A stretch of 64,000 nucleotides of DNA from Candidatus Cloacimonas acidaminovorans str. Evry (GTDB taxonomy: Bacteria > Cloacimonadota > Cloacimonadia > Cloacimonadales > Cloacimonadaceae). The stretch lies in contig NC_020449.1 in NCBI RefSeq assembly GCF_000146065.2, forward strand, positions 310,001 to 374,000. Reading direction: 5' to 3'. The translations under genes and the position numbers were made by a program. The notes beneath the pieces are model-generated. The model saw only the letters and a list, made by a program, of their open reading frames with translations, did not search any database and was not told the origin of the DNA. Of this stretch, positions 1-10,140 are shown piece after piece (position 1 is the stretch's first letter; each line of letters opens with the position of its first letter).

Positions 1-2
1 CC

Positions 3-296
3 AGAAAAGCAGGCAAACTTGTTTCGGGTTTTAATGCCTGTGAAAGAGCTATAGATAAGAAGGATATTTTTCTGTTGATTCTGGCATTGGACAGTTCTGA
101 ACGCACCAGAGAAAAGATGAAAAAAATGGCTGCGAATTCCGGTATTTCAACTTCTGTTATAGAAACCGGAAGCCAGGCAGAAATCAGTTCTGCTTTGGGT
201 TTGCCTTTAACAGGTGTGTTTGGAATAAAAGACAAGAATTTTGCCGGTAAAATTATGGAATATTGGCTCTCTGATACAGAGAGGAGGAGACATTGA
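3..296 (+). CDS. L7Ae/YlxQ-like RNA-binding protein, 5' truncated
   Basis: The reading frame is open from the first bases of the window, so the N-terminus is missing. The visible part, starting RKAGKLVSGFNACERAID, matches the L7Ae/L30e/Gadd45 fold family (YlxQ), small RNA-binding proteins usually encoded between nusA and infB. The stop TGA overlaps the infB TTG start by three bases, which implies translational coupling. Its place directly before infB is the classical nusA-ylxQ-infB order. The family assignment rests on the G-K-L-V-x-G motif and on context; the specific RNA target is unknown. Confidence 0.75.
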   Translation, partial: RKAGKLVSGFNACERAIDKKDIFLLILALDSSERTREKMKKMAANSGISTSVIETGSQAEISSALGLPLTGVFGIKDKNFAGKIMEYWLSDTERRRH

Positions 297-2833
297 CGAT
301 TAGAGTTCATGAATTAGCCAAAGAGCTGAAAATCAGCACAATGGCTTTAAAAAAACACCTCACCGATTTAGGAGTGAATGTAAAAAGCCATATGAGTTTG
401 GTTGAAGATGAGGTTGCAGATAAAATACGCTTAAAATATAAGGAACAAATAGATGCAGAAAAACGAGCGGAAAGAGATAGAAAGCGTCTGATAGAAATGC
501 GCCAGGCAGCTAAAGCGCAAAAATCAGCTCAGGAAGCGGAAACTATAAAGGCAGAGGAACCAGTTCCTCCTGTTGCAGAACCGGTTAAAGAAGTTCCTAA
601 AAAAGAAGAACCCAAACCAGTAAAAGAACCGGAAAAGAAAACACCCATACCGGTTAAAGAAAAACCGGCAGAAGGAAAACCGAAGGAAAAACCGCACAAA
701 CCAGTTCCCGAAAAGCCCAAAGCTGTTCCTAAACCCAAACCGGAAGTTATTCCTCCCAAAACAGCAGCTCCTGCTAAACCGGAACCTCGGAAAAAGCAAG
801 AACCGAGTGCTCCTTCTATAAAACCTATACCTACTCCTCCGTCTGTGGAAATTAAAAAAGAAGAAAAAAAATTCGGCAAAGCAAAAATCAGTCACGAAGA
901 GCTGGGTGAAAAAAGCAAACATAAAAAAGCCATTATCTCCAGCACCAAAAAAGCCAAACAAAAACTAATTGAGACCATAGAGATTGATGAAGCGGAAATT
1001 TCCCGAAATATAAAAAAGACCCTGCAAAAGAGCTCCAAACGGAAAAAATACCATCGGGAAGCTCAATATGTTGAAGATCGCAGTAATGAAATCGTAATTA
1101 GGGAATTTACCTCGGTTAGTGAGCTTGCTAAAATTATGAATGTTTCCCCTTCAGATATTATCTCCAAATTCTTTATGATGGGTCAATTGGTAACAATGAA
1201 CCAACGCTTGGACAGGGATTCTCTGGAAATGATCTGTGATGAATTCAAGGTTGATTACCGTTTTGAAGATGAATACGGAATGGATATTATAGACAAGGAA
1301 CGCGAACAATATAATAATGTAAAAGAAGAACCCCGTCCTCCCGTAGTTACTATTATGGGTCATGTAGATCATGGCAAGACCTCTATTTTGGATTATATCC
1401 GGAACACAAATGTGGTTGCAGGTGAATCAGGAAACATAACGCAACACATTGGAGCTTATCAAATTGAAATAAACAAGCATAAGATTACTTTTTTAGATAC
1501 TCCGGGGCATGAAGCATTTACAGCTATGCGGGCAAGAGGAGCTAATGTTACAGATATTGCCGTTATTGTAATTTCTGCTACGGAAGGCGTTAAAGCTCAA
1601 ACAAGAGAAGCAATTGATCACGCTAAAGCAGCTGGGGTTTCTATTATTCTTGCTATCAACAAAGTTGACCTTCCCGAAGCTAATGTAGATAAAGTTATAG
1701 CCCAATTAATGGAAATAGGAGTTTACCCGGAACAATACGGAGGAGATATCCCTTGGTGCAGAACATCTGTTGTAACCGGAGAAGGTATTTTAAATCTGAT
1801 TGAACTGATTCTTTTAACAGCAGAAATACTGGAACTGAAAGCCAAACGCGATGTTCCTGCTTCTGCAGTAGTTATTGAAGCGGGAATGGATGCCCGAATG
1901 GGTCCTTTTGCCACTATTTTGATGCAAGAAGGAACTCTGCATAAAGGTGATATTGTTGTTTGCGGAGCTGTGCATGGCAGAATCCGCAAAATGGAAAATG
2001 AGCGCGGAGCAGAATTAAAAGTTTTGTATCCTTCCGATGTTGCAAGAGTTTATGGTCTTTCCGATACTCCCAAAGCAGGAGACATACTCAATCAGGTAGA
2101 TAGCGAAAAAACAGCCCGAAACATTAGTACTGAGCGTCAACAAATACGATTGGAACGGGAAAAATACCAGAACAAGAGTTCCCTCCAGAATATTTTTGCC
2201 CGCATTAAAGAAGAACAAATAAATACACTGAATATTATTCTTAAAACCGATACAGATGGCTCTGCGGAAGCGTTGGCAGATAGTTTTCAAAAGCTTTCCA
2301 ACGAGGAAGTTAGCGTTAATATTATTCATAAAAGCGTAGGTGGAATCAGTGAAGCGGATGTTTCTTTAGCTGCTGCTTCGGATGCCATCATAATTGGATT
2401 CCATGTGCGTCCTTCACATCAAGCGCGTAAACTGGCTGAAGAGGAAGGAGTCCAAATTAAACTTTATCAGGTTATTTATGATGCTATTGATGACCTTCAG
2501 AATGCATTGGAAGGAATGCTAAAACCGGAATATGAAGAACAGGTTATTGGTAGCGCAATAGTGAAACAGGTGTTCAAAATTAAAAAAGTGGGAACCATAG
2601 CCGGATGCCAAGTAGATAAAGGTGTGATTCAGGCAAATTGTAAAGTTCGTCTTTATCGGAATGATGTTTTAGTAACGGAAGATACAATCAGCTCCTTAAA
2701 ACATTATGCGGATGATGTTAAAGAAGTCCGTGCCGGTTCAGAATGTGGATTAACCTTAGCCAATTTCTCCGATATTAAAGAAAACGATGTATTGGAAGCA
2801 TATATCGTTAATGAGGTTAATAAAAAACTGTAA
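293..2833 (+). CDS. infB: Translation initiation factor IF-2
   Basis: This GTPase places fMet-tRNA on the 30S subunit and promotes subunit joining. Residues 1-50 form the IF2-N domain ([10 protein letters not shown]). A long Lys/Pro/Glu-rich linker follows to about residue 230, and a second IF2-N-like segment lies near residues 262-310. The G domain shows G1 GHVDHGKT at 356-363, G3 DTPGH at 402-406 and G4 NKVD at 456-459, followed by domains II-IV. The length of 846 aa is normal. The start is TTG at 293, with a strong GAGGAGGA Shine-Dalgarno at about 281-288; no better ATG is present. The stop overlaps the rbfA start by one base. Confidence 0.97.
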   Translation: MTIRVHELAKELKISTMALKKHLTDLGVNVKSHMSLVEDEVADKIRLKYKEQIDAEKRAERDRKRLIEMRQAAKAQKSAQEAETIKAEEPVPPVAEPVKEVPKKEEPKPVKEPEKKTPIPVKEKPAEGKPKEKPHKPVPEKPKAVPKPKPEVIPPKTAAPAKPEPRKKQEPSAPSIKPIPTPPSVEIKKEEKKFGKAKISHEELGEKSKHKKAIISSTKKAKQKLIETIEIDEAEISRNIKKTLQKSSKRKKYHREAQYVEDRSNEIVIREFTSVSELAKIMNVSPSDIISKFFMMGQLVTMNQRLDRDSLEMICDEFKVDYRFEDEYGMDIIDKEREQYNNVKEEPRPPVVTIMGHVDHGKTSILDYIRNTNVVAGESGNITQHIGAYQIEINKHKITFLDTPGHEAFTAMRARGANVTDIAVIVISATEGVKAQTREAIDHAKAAGVSIILAINKVDLPEANVDKVIAQLMEIGVYPEQYGGDIPWCRTSVVTGEGILNLIELILLTAEILELKAKRDVPASAVVIEAGMDARMGPFATILMQEGTLHKGDIVVCGAVHGRIRKMENERGAELKVLYPSDVARVYGLSDTPKAGDILNQVDSEKTARNISTERQQIRLEREKYQNKSSLQNIFARIKEEQINTLNIILKTDTDGSAEALADSFQKLSNEEVSVNIIHKSVGGISEADVSLAAASDAIIIGFHVRPSHQARKLAEEEGVQIKLYQVIYDAIDDLQNALEGMLKPEYEEQVIGSAIVKQVFKIKKVGTIAGCQVDKGVIQANCKVRLYRNDVLVTEDTISSLKHYADDVKEVRAGSECGLTLANFSDIKENDVLEAYIVNEVNKKL

Positions 2834-3318
2834 TGAAAAACTATCGTATTCCCCGCTTACAGGCAGAATTGAAGAAACTCTTCAATATTGCTCTTTCCCA
2901 AAAATTGAACGACCCCAAACTGGCTTGGGTACAGATAACCGATGTAGTTATCTCCAAGGATTTACACTATGCCAAGCTATATTTTTCGCATTATAATAAC
3001 CCCGCCAGTCATGACCAAATCAGAGAACTCCTGATTAAGTCATCCGGCTTTTTAAAAAAACAAATAGCAGGAGCACAAATTATGAGAACAATCCCCGAAT
3101 TATCATTCTACTACGATGACACAGAAGATCGTGCCGCGAAAGTAGATACGCTGCTGGCATCGCTCAGAGATGATTTTGACGATGAAGATGAGGAAGACCA
3201 GGATATTGATATTGACGATATTCTGGATGATGATGATTATTTTGATTTTGATGAGGAGGACGACGAAGAGGATTACGACGATTACGAAGACGAAGAAGAG
3301 GATGAGGAAGAGGAATAA
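2833..3318 (+). CDS. rbfA: Ribosome-binding factor A with acidic tail
   Basis: RbfA binds free 30S subunits and helps 16S rRNA 5'-end maturation. Residues 1-110 are a normal KH-type RbfA domain (RIPRLQAELKKLF, then WVQITDVVISKDLHYAKLYF). From about residue 114 to 161 the protein is almost only Asp and Glu with a few Ile, Tyr and Phe, an extension absent from typical RbfA proteins of about 120 aa. The ATG overlaps the last base of the infB stop, so the two are coupled. The tail is probably disordered and may act as a nucleic-acid mimic or solubility element; that is inference. Confidence 0.92.
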   Translation: MKNYRIPRLQAELKKLFNIALSQKLNDPKLAWVQITDVVISKDLHYAKLYFSHYNNPASHDQIRELLIKSSGFLKKQIAGAQIMRTIPELSFYYDDTEDRAAKVDTLLASLRDDFDDEDEEDQDIDIDDILDDDDYFDFDEEDDEEDYDDYEDEEEDEEEE

Positions 3319-3357
3319 TTTCGCTATTTCTCCCAAACTTACAATAATATGAAAAGG

Positions 3358-3386
3358 AAAAATCGCCCTTAGTGGCGATTTTTTCT
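3358..3386 (+). terminator. Rho-independent terminator after rbfA
   Basis: AAAAATCGCC (3358-3367) pairs with GGCGATTTTT (3374-3383) around a CTTAGT loop, and the T run continues to 3386. It lies between rbfA and the next gene, whose GTG start is only 12 bases beyond. It may therefore attenuate rather than fully stop the upstream operon. Confidence 0.75.
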
Positions 3387-3397
3387 TTGGTGAAAGC

Positions 3398-4402
3398 GTG
3401 CAAAATATTAGAAAAGAATTAGTGGAGCTTATTTCCAAAGCCGAAAATATATTACTTACAACTCATATCAGTCCTGATGGAGATGGTTATTGTTCAGCTC
3501 TGGCTTTACAAAGGATTATTTCCTTTTTAGGCAAAAGTTCTTTACTGGTAACCGATGATGATGACCTGAGCCGTTATAACTATCTGCAGGATGGAAAAAG
3601 CCGGGAAAAGCGTTTCCACGAGTTAAAGGAAGAAGAGCAGAACTTTTCTTTGGCAGTTGTTTTAGATTGTAATTCTTATGATAGGTTAGGTGAAAGAAGC
3701 GTTCTGGTAGAGAAAGCGGAAAAGATAATAGTTCTGGATCATCATGAAGCGGAAAATGGTTTAATAAAAGCAGAGCTAAGTTATATTGAACCCTCTTTTG
3801 CCTGTGTAGGAGAAATTATCTTTTCCCTGCTGGAAACGGAAATTAACAGAATGCCTGTTTCCGATCGCTTATTTGTGTGTAATTGCCTTTATACTACAAT
3901 TTTGAACGATACCAACAACTTTGTTAATACCAATACCGATGCGGATGTTTTTATCTTTGCCTCAAAATTGGTGAACTTAGGAGTTAAACCCAATGAACAA
4001 TATCGGTATTTCTTTCTGCAGCATTCGGCAGAAGAACTGCGTTATATAGGTGAAACCCTTTCTACAATTGAATTGCATTACCAGCGTAAGATATTATTTA
4101 TGTATTCAACCTTGGTAATGAGCAAAAAAAATAATATTGATCCTGAAAGCATAATGAATGCAACGCGTTGGGTGCAAGGCATAATAGGGATTGAGGTAAT
4201 AACTTACTTAAGGGAAGAAAAAGAAGGGGTATACAAAATCAGTTTGCGTTCCGAGACAATAGATGTGAATAGAATTGCTGTGCGTTATGGAGGAGGAGGT
4301 CACAAACAGGCAGCCGGATGTTATTTTTATGGAACTCTGGTAGAAGCCAAAGATAAATTGTTAAAGGATGTTATTAATGCCCTTGAATGCCATAACGGAT
4401 AA
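3398..4402 (+). CDS. nrnA: DHH-family phosphoesterase, NrnA-like
   Basis: This is a DHH/DHHA1 protein of the NrnA class, which degrades short oligoribonucleotides and dephosphorylates 3'-phosphoadenosine-5'-phosphate. The first metal motif is THISPDGDG (H23, D27, D29), the DHH triad is residues 114-116 in VLDHHEA, and the DHHA1 substrate loop GGGGHKQAAG begins near residue 298. The length of 334 aa fits. The start is GTG at 3398 and its ribosome site is weak (GGTGAAAG). The gene commonly sits between rbfA and truB in bacteria, as here. The family is firm; the exact substrate preference is inferred. Confidence 0.88.
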   Translation: MQNIRKELVELISKAENILLTTHISPDGDGYCSALALQRIISFLGKSSLLVTDDDDLSRYNYLQDGKSREKRFHELKEEEQNFSLAVVLDCNSYDRLGERSVLVEKAEKIIVLDHHEAENGLIKAELSYIEPSFACVGEIIFSLLETEINRMPVSDRLFVCNCLYTTILNDTNNFVNTNTDADVFIFASKLVNLGVKPNEQYRYFFLQHSAEELRYIGETLSTIELHYQRKILFMYSTLVMSKKNNIDPESIMNATRWVQGIIGIEVITYLREEKEGVYKISLRSETIDVNRIAVRYGGGGHKQAAGCYFYGTLVEAKDKLLKDVINALECHNG

Positions 4403-5258
4403 AGCATTTCTGGCTATAGATAAGCCGTCTGGAATAACTTCCTTTGCAGTTATCAGGCGTTTGCGTAAAATTACCGGAAGCAAAAAAATCGGGCATACTG
4501 GAACACTTGATCCTTTTGCTACGGGTTTGCTAATCTGTTGTTTGGGCTCTTATACCCGTTTAGCGGGTTTATTGGAGGAAAAAGATAAGACCTATCTTGC
4601 CAGAATGATATTGGGCATAAAAACTGCAACCGGCGATCCGGAAGGCGATATTATGCAAACAGCTCCCATTCCTGAATTTGTTAGTAAACTTGATGTTTTG
4701 GCAAAAAAAGCAAGACAATTGACCGAACTTCCCGTGCCAGCTTATTCAGCTGTAAAAGTTAACGGGAAAAGAGCTTATGAACTTGCCCGCAAAGGTGAAA
4801 AGTTCAATCTGCCTAAGCGTCCTGTTCAAATTAAAGAAGTTGAATTTTTACCTTGGGAACCGAATAAATCTGATGAACTAAGCTATCGTTGCAAAGTTGG
4901 CAAAGGAACTTATATCCGGGCGTTAAGTGAATGGCTGGCAGAACAATTGAACACAATTGCTTACACAACTTTTCTACGGAGAGAAAGCATTGGCAATATA
5001 ACTTTGCAGGATGCGGTTTCTTTGGATGATTTGACTAAGGATAACTGGTTTCGCTATCAGCTTAGCTATAAAAAGGTTTTTCCTGATTATACCTGCCTCA
5101 AGCTGAATGCAGATGACTTTGCCAAAGTGATGAATGGTATGGATATAGCTCATTCTAACGAAAATAACGAAAAATACATTTTGCTTAAAGAAGAAAATAT
5201 CTGTGCTATTGGGCAAAGAATGAATAACTATATTCACCCGCTTATGGTGCTAAAATGA
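4377..5258 (+). CDS. truB: tRNA pseudouridine-55 synthase
   Basis: TruB isomerises U55 in the T-loop of tRNAs. The catalytic motif GHTGTLDPFATGLL is present, with the catalytic Asp (residue 45 from this start), and KxxGH and YSAVKVNGKRAYELAR follow as in TruB. I choose the ATG at 4377 because AAAGGA at 4363-4368 lies 8 bases upstream; an ATG at 4368 falls inside that site. The start lies within the end of the preceding DHH gene, an overlap of about 26 bases, so the pair is translationally coupled. Confidence 0.95.
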   Translation: MPLNAITDKAFLAIDKPSGITSFAVIRRLRKITGSKKIGHTGTLDPFATGLLICCLGSYTRLAGLLEEKDKTYLARMILGIKTATGDPEGDIMQTAPIPEFVSKLDVLAKKARQLTELPVPAYSAVKVNGKRAYELARKGEKFNLPKRPVQIKEVEFLPWEPNKSDELSYRCKVGKGTYIRALSEWLAEQLNTIAYTTFLRRESIGNITLQDAVSLDDLTKDNWFRYQLSYKKVFPDYTCLKLNADDFAKVMNGMDIAHSNENNEKYILLKEENICAIGQRMNNYIHPLMVLK

Positions 5259-5289
5259 ATAAGAGGAAGAACGAAGTCCTCGTTGTTTA

Positions 5290-5320
5290 TTGTTTTCCGA
5301 ATTATAAGGTTTTATATAAT
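5290..5320 (+). promoter_or_regulatory. Possible promoter before ribF
   Basis: TATAAT lies at 5315-5320, with TTGTTT at 5290-5295 as a weak -35 box and a long 19-base spacer. It lies in the 110-base gap between truB and ribF and could give ribF its own transcript. Only the -10 box is convincing. Confidence 0.3.
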
Positions 5321-5369
5321 AACTACAACAGCGAAATAATGAATTTTGTGTGGTGGACGAGGACAAGGT

Positions 5370-6281
5370 ATGAAAATGAGTAAAAAATCGGTCTTAACTA
5401 TTGGCACTTTTGACGGCTTGCATTTGGGTCATCAGAAAGTGCTTAAAAAAGTTGTAGAAATAGCAATGGCAGAAGGTCTGCAGAGTGTGGTTATCAGTTA
5501 TCAAGATCATCCTGCTTTTGTGTTAAAAACGCATCCTATGCCCAAAATGCTTTGTCCGGCAGAAATCAAACTACAGGAAATGAAAAAAATGGGTATAGAG
5601 AGAATTGAACTATTGGATTTTACTTTAGAGCTGGCAAAAACCCCTCCCTTAAAATTTTTGAAGGACTATATAATTCCCCTGTTTCAGCCAAAAGTTATAG
5701 TTATGGGTTACGATTCTCATTTTGGACACTTGCGTCAAGGTAACTATGATTTTCTTTGTAGGCATTCCGAAGAACTGGGTTACCGTGTGGAATATGTAGA
5801 GCCCTTGCTTTTTGAAGGTAAGCCAATCAGCAGCAGCAGTATCAGAAATTTACTCCTCAGCGGTAAAATTGAAGCAGCCAATTATTTATTGGGAAGACCC
5901 TACCGTTTGATAGGCAAAGTAGGACACAGCAATTCCAAAGGGAGAAAACTTGGTTTTCCTACAGCAAATTTGAATTTGCTTTGTCCGCATCAACTTATTC
6001 CTAAAAGCGGAATTTACCTTTCTAAAGTGATTTGGCAGGAAAATGTATTTTTCGGGTTGACAAATATCGGTTGCAGTCCAACAGTGAAAAATACGGGAGT
6101 TATTGAAATTGAAACCCATATTCTTGATTTTCAGGATAACCTCTATGGTCAAATTATGGAGCTGGACTTACTCAGTTATCTTAGAGAGGAAAAGATGTTT
6201 AAGAATGTAGATGAGCTTAAAACAGCCATCCAAAATGACATTGCCTTAGCAAGAGTAATGCTGAAGGAATTTTCGGGGTGA
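5370..6281 (+). CDS. ribF: Bifunctional riboflavin kinase/FAD synthetase
   Basis: This enzyme phosphorylates riboflavin to FMN and adenylates FMN to FAD. The N-terminal nucleotidyltransferase motif GTFDGLHLGH lies near residues 12-21, with the SSSIRNLL loop later. The C-terminal flavokinase motif GRKLGFPTANL is also present. The ATG at 5370 is chosen because GAGG at 5359-5362 is 7 bases away; an ATG at 5376 with AAGG upstream is equally possible, while a TTG at 5346 has no ribosome site. The gene follows truB as in many bacteria. Confidence 0.93.
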   Translation: MKMSKKSVLTIGTFDGLHLGHQKVLKKVVEIAMAEGLQSVVISYQDHPAFVLKTHPMPKMLCPAEIKLQEMKKMGIERIELLDFTLELAKTPPLKFLKDYIIPLFQPKVIVMGYDSHFGHLRQGNYDFLCRHSEELGYRVEYVEPLLFEGKPISSSSIRNLLLSGKIEAANYLLGRPYRLIGKVGHSNSKGRKLGFPTANLNLLCPHQLIPKSGIYLSKVIWQENVFFGLTNIGCSPTVKNTGVIEIETHILDFQDNLYGQIMELDLLSYLREEKMFKNVDELKTAIQNDIALARVMLKEFSG

Positions 6282-6329
6282 ACTATCTTACTTTTGGACT
6301 GCCCAATTCCAATTTGGCAGAGAGGAAAA

Positions 6330-8261
6330 ATGCGGAAAGTTAATAAACCTACCATTTATTTGGCAAAAGGGAATTTTTTATTTCCTTTAGCCGTTTTGTT
6401 TTTCCTGTTGCTACCGGTGTTTTTCTCTGCAGTTTCGCCTTTGCAAGTTGTTCCGGGAAGTGGCATTAAAGATATAGAAGATAGCAAGTTATATCATTTT
6501 CGTTATCATAATTTGGTTGACGATTATCATCTTTCAGGACCCAAAATCTGGGCAGTGCGTTTTAATTTCAAAGATGCTTATCCAATAGCCGATTCTGCCT
6601 CTTTTACGCTGAACAGTTTTAAAATTTATTCTCCCTATCCCAATCTGGAAATGCGGGTATCTTTATGGAATGAACAGTATGGGGGAAACAACGAATTAAA
6701 CTATTTTCCGGGGGTTATTATTCCGGGTGGTAACTGGCAAAACATTACTCTTTCTACAAGTCCTACTACTATTACTTTTCCTGAAATTCAAAATCCTTTG
6801 CGGATTATTTGGCTGGTGATGGATTTTACTACACCTTTAGCCGATAAATATATGAGCGCTTCGGAAGGAAGCGGAAAGAACAGTTTTTATTACAATAACA
6901 CAGTTCAGGGCAATGAATTCTGGCAAAGTTTGTTTACTGCCGGTTTTAAATGTGAATTACGAGTAAGCGCAATTGGAGATTTTAATTTATTACATACCGA
7001 TTTGGAACTGCTTAGTTTTTCTCTTCCGGAGAATATTTTGCCTGGTTCCACCGTTCATCCTTCCGTTACGGTTTACAATCACAGTCAATATCCTGTAAGT
7101 GACACTTTGGAAGTTAATTTTTCCGATCCTTTGCTGGAATTAAATCAGACCCTCCAAATTCCTTTATTAAACATAAATCCCCGGGATTCTCTTTTTACGG
7201 TAAGTTCCGAAGGCATTTCTTTCAGCCGGGAGCCAAGCCAGATAAAGGTAACTCTTGCTTTCAAAAATCATCCTAATATCATTTTTTCTGCCCGTTATTA
7301 TAATGTTTTTGGGGAGACAGGAAGTTCTCATTTGGTAGAATATTTCCGGCGTTATACTTTTGGCTTTTCCGATATTCCTCAAGAGGCATCCGAAGTTCAT
7401 CATCTGCTCTATTTTCCTAATCTGGCAGATAATCTTTCCAATCTATTCGCAGTGCAGAGGTTCAATTATTATCAGTTCAATTCATTGCCTAAAACTGTTG
7501 TAGATGGCTATAAAAAATTTCATCTGCAGATTGATGCCAATTCTGAGGAACTTGTTTCCGCTATTTCAGCCGCACAGGCAAAAAGGAGCTTTATTTCACG
7601 CAGCAGCAGTAATATCAGTATGCCCGATCCGGAAACACCTGAAAATCTATTGTTGAATATAAAACTCTATAATGATAGAACTACTTTATATGAATGGACA
7701 GCAAGTTCTGCTCTCAATCCCAAATTTTTCGCCGGTATTTTTGAAGAAAATGAGTTTGCAGGCGGAGAACTCTATTCCCTGAAAAGGTGGCTTGTATTTG
7801 AGGGCTCTTTCAGCGGAACTCTTAATAAACGGGATAGTGTGGAAATTGAATTAATTTTGAATACTACCGACCTGAATCCCTCAAAGACATACAGGGTTTA
7901 TTACTGGTTGCAGAATCCTTTCAACAGCGGAGGTCAGATTTATTATGCTCAATATGTTTCCTTGGGGCAATCCTGGATAGTTTCCAATTCTGATGAATAT
8001 ATATCTCAACCTGTTATTTCCGTTTATCCCAATCCTCTGGTAAAAGGAAATGCTTTAAAAATATCCGCTTCTGTTTTTCCTGCGGTTTTTACGGTTTATA
8101 ATATTAAGGGGCAGAAGGTCTTTAGCACTGGGAAGGTCTTTAGTGAAATATCTATTCCTGCCGATATTTTTCCTGCTTCCGGTATCTATTTCCTGCGTTG
8201 TGAAATGCAGGATAGAGACAAAACACATAAACAAATCCAAAAAATAAGTATAATAAAGTGA
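6330..8261 (+). CDS. Secreted protein with T9SS-type C-terminal sorting domain
   Basis: The protein of 643 aa starts with basic residues and a long hydrophobic stretch (NFLFPLAVLFFLLLPVFFSA), a Sec signal peptide. The body is rich in Ser, Asn, Tyr and beta-strand patterns without a recognisable catalytic motif. The last 80 residues begin VISVYPNPL, contain FTVYNIKGQKV and end in a strand with Lys residues. This is the Por secretion/T9SS type A sorting-domain pattern. The ATG at 6330 is preferred because AGAGG at 6321-6325 precedes it; an upstream frame-internal start at 6294 would bury the signal peptide. Function is unknown; it is probably cell-surface. Confidence 0.75.
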   Translation: MRKVNKPTIYLAKGNFLFPLAVLFFLLLPVFFSAVSPLQVVPGSGIKDIEDSKLYHFRYHNLVDDYHLSGPKIWAVRFNFKDAYPIADSASFTLNSFKIYSPYPNLEMRVSLWNEQYGGNNELNYFPGVIIPGGNWQNITLSTSPTTITFPEIQNPLRIIWLVMDFTTPLADKYMSASEGSGKNSFYYNNTVQGNEFWQSLFTAGFKCELRVSAIGDFNLLHTDLELLSFSLPENILPGSTVHPSVTVYNHSQYPVSDTLEVNFSDPLLELNQTLQIPLLNINPRDSLFTVSSEGISFSREPSQIKVTLAFKNHPNIIFSARYYNVFGETGSSHLVEYFRRYTFGFSDIPQEASEVHHLLYFPNLADNLSNLFAVQRFNYYQFNSLPKTVVDGYKKFHLQIDANSEELVSAISAAQAKRSFISRSSSNISMPDPETPENLLLNIKLYNDRTTLYEWTASSALNPKFFAGIFEENEFAGGELYSLKRWLVFEGSFSGTLNKRDSVEIELILNTTDLNPSKTYRVYYWLQNPFNSGGQIYYAQYVSLGQSWIVSNSDEYISQPVISVYPNPLVKGNALKISASVFPAVFTVYNIKGQKVFSTGKVFSEISIPADIFPASGIYFLRCEMQDRDKTHKQIQKISIIK

Positions 8262-8270
8262 TGTTTAATT

Positions 8271-9224
8271 ATGGCAGAACATATTTCCATAGCTGAAATG
8301 CAACAAAAAGTAAATCAGGAAATCAGCGGTTTGTATTTGGTAGCCGAAAAAGAACTCCGCGAGGGGAAAAATGACTTTTATCTGCGTTTAAAACTGCAGG
8401 ATAAGACAGGAACCATCTCTGCCAATGTGTGGAAGGATGCAGTTAAGCATTCAGACCAGTTTGATACTGGCGATATAATCAGCATTCAAGGCACGGTTGT
8501 AAATTACAAAGGGCAGATTCAGCTTTCTCTATCTCAGCTTCGTTTTGCCGATAAATCCGAATATAATATAGAGGATTATCTAACGCGCAGTAAAATTGAA
8601 CCGGAAGTTCTTTGCGACCGTTTTTTTGAGTTTGTGGATAAAGTGCATCAGCCCTATCTGAATAAATTGCTTCATCTTATCTTTGACGATAAGGAGTTCT
8701 TTAATCAATTCTTAAAAGCACCTGCAGCTAAAAACTGGCATCATAATTACATTAATGGGCTTATTGAGCATACCGTTTCAGTTGCTGCCTTATGTGAATT
8801 TGCCTCCACTCTTTATCCCGTAAATTACGATTTGCTGATAACCGGAGCTTTATTGCACGATGTAGCCAAAGTTCAGGAATATGACCACCGCAGAAATATT
8901 GATTTTACGGATGCAGGACGCCTTATCGGGCATTTAGCTCTTTCGGATCAAATGGTTTGTGAAAATGCTGCCAAAATTTTAGGTTTTCCCGAAGAATTAT
9001 TACTCCATTTACGCCATTTAATTCTGTCTCATCATGGTGAATACGAAAAAGGGTCTGTGCGTTTGCCTCAAACCCTGGAAGCCATTGTTTTACACCATTG
9101 TGATAATCTGGATGCTCAGGCAACAGGTGTGGCACAATTGATTGCTGCAATTCCTCAAAATGCTGTCTGGAGCGAATATGACAAACTGAATAACCGCTAT
9201 TATAAAATTTACCGACCTGTTTAA
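8271..9224 (+). CDS. 3'-5' exoribonuclease YhaM-like OB-fold/HD protein
   Basis: Residues 1-95 form an OB-fold nucleic-acid binding domain (AEKELREGKNDFYLRLKLQD). Residues 150-300 form an HD phosphohydrolase domain with NGLIEHTVSVA, GALLHDVAK (the HD pair) and LILSHHGEYE. This order and the length of 317 aa match the YhaM family of 3'-5' exonucleases acting on RNA and ssDNA. It begins 9 bases after the secreted-protein gene and probably shares its transcript. The family is secure; the substrate is inferred. Confidence 0.82.
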   Translation: MAEHISIAEMQQKVNQEISGLYLVAEKELREGKNDFYLRLKLQDKTGTISANVWKDAVKHSDQFDTGDIISIQGTVVNYKGQIQLSLSQLRFADKSEYNIEDYLTRSKIEPEVLCDRFFEFVDKVHQPYLNKLLHLIFDDKEFFNQFLKAPAAKNWHHNYINGLIEHTVSVAALCEFASTLYPVNYDLLITGALLHDVAKVQEYDHRRNIDFTDAGRLIGHLALSDQMVCENAAKILGFPEELLLHLRHLILSHHGEYEKGSVRLPQTLEAIVLHHCDNLDAQATGVAQLIAAIPQNAVWSEYDKLNNRYYKIYRPV

Positions 9225-9328
9225 AATTTATGTCATTTAAGAGCGAAAGTTCTTTGTTATTCTCGCAATAGCGGAAATCCAGATAAATTTTAATAAAACA
9301 GCTGAATATTCAATAGGGAAATTATATT

Positions 9329-10114
9329 ATGTTTCAAACCGTGATTATTGCCAGTGGCAGTAAAGGAAATTGCGTTTTAATTCAAACTGAAAATACCGCT
9401 CTCCTTTTGGATGCCGGAATAAGTATGCACAGAATTATGGAGTGTTTGGAATCATATCACATAGAATCAGCAAAAATAAATGGCATTCTCGTAAGCCATG
9501 AACATTCTGATCATATCAAAGGTGTAGGAGCTATTTCCCGTAAACTGAAAATTCCCGTTTATATTAATAGACCTACTCTTTCTTCTTGTGCAGAGCGTTT
9601 GGGCGATGTGCAGGATAGGATAGTGCTCTTTAACACAGGCAACAGTTTTACCATTGGAGATATAATTATTGAGCCGTTTGTTTCTACTCATGATGCTGCC
9701 GAGAGCTGTAATTTCGTTTTTTATCCCGTTTCTGAGCCCAAGCGTAAATTGGGTGTGGCTACAGACCTGGGCTATCCAACGCAATTATGTCTGCTAAAAT
9801 TGAGCGGTGTAAGCACTTTAATCCTGGAAAGCAATCACGATGAAAAAATGCTGATGGAAGGACCTTACGACTGGAAACTGAAACAACGCATTCGCAGTGT
9901 GCAAGGTCATCTTTCCAATGTGCAAGCAGTTGGCTTAATTTCTACCCTTATTCATCCCGGTTTGAAAAACCTTATTCTGGCACATTTAAGCGAAACAAAT
10001 AACCTTCCTTCCCTGGCAGAACAAACAATGCAGGATTATCTGAATAGTATCCGCAGCGATATAAAACTGTTTGTGGCAGAACAAAATAGGCCTACTCCCC
10101 TAATAGAAATTTAA
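9329..10114 (+). CDS. MBL-fold metallo-hydrolase, YycJ/WalJ-like
   Basis: A metallo-beta-lactamase fold protein of 261 aa. Metal ligands are visible in SHEHSDHIKG, in the STHDA histidine, in the conserved Asp of GVATDLG and in LAHLSETNN. The profile (IIASGSKGNCVLIQ start) is that of YycJ/WalJ, linked in Bacillus to coordination of cell division and DNA repair, with 5'-exonuclease activity. The start ATG follows AATAGGGAAA. It is the last + strand gene before the first repeat island. Confidence 0.8.
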   Translation: MFQTVIIASGSKGNCVLIQTENTALLLDAGISMHRIMECLESYHIESAKINGILVSHEHSDHIKGVGAISRKLKIPVYINRPTLSSCAERLGDVQDRIVLFNTGNSFTIGDIIIEPFVSTHDAAESCNFVFYPVSEPKRKLGVATDLGYPTQLCLLKLSGVSTLILESNHDEKMLMEGPYDWKLKQRIRSVQGHLSNVQAVGLISTLIHPGLKNLILAHLSETNNLPSLAEQTMQDYLNSIRSDIKLFVAEQNRPTPLIEI

Positions 10115-10140
10115 AGTATCGTCCCTCTTTGAGTTAAAAT

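Noticed and set aside
529-961. Long minus-strand frames inside infB
   Set aside because: They mirror the Lys/Pro/Glu-rich linker codons of IF-2 and have no start signals.
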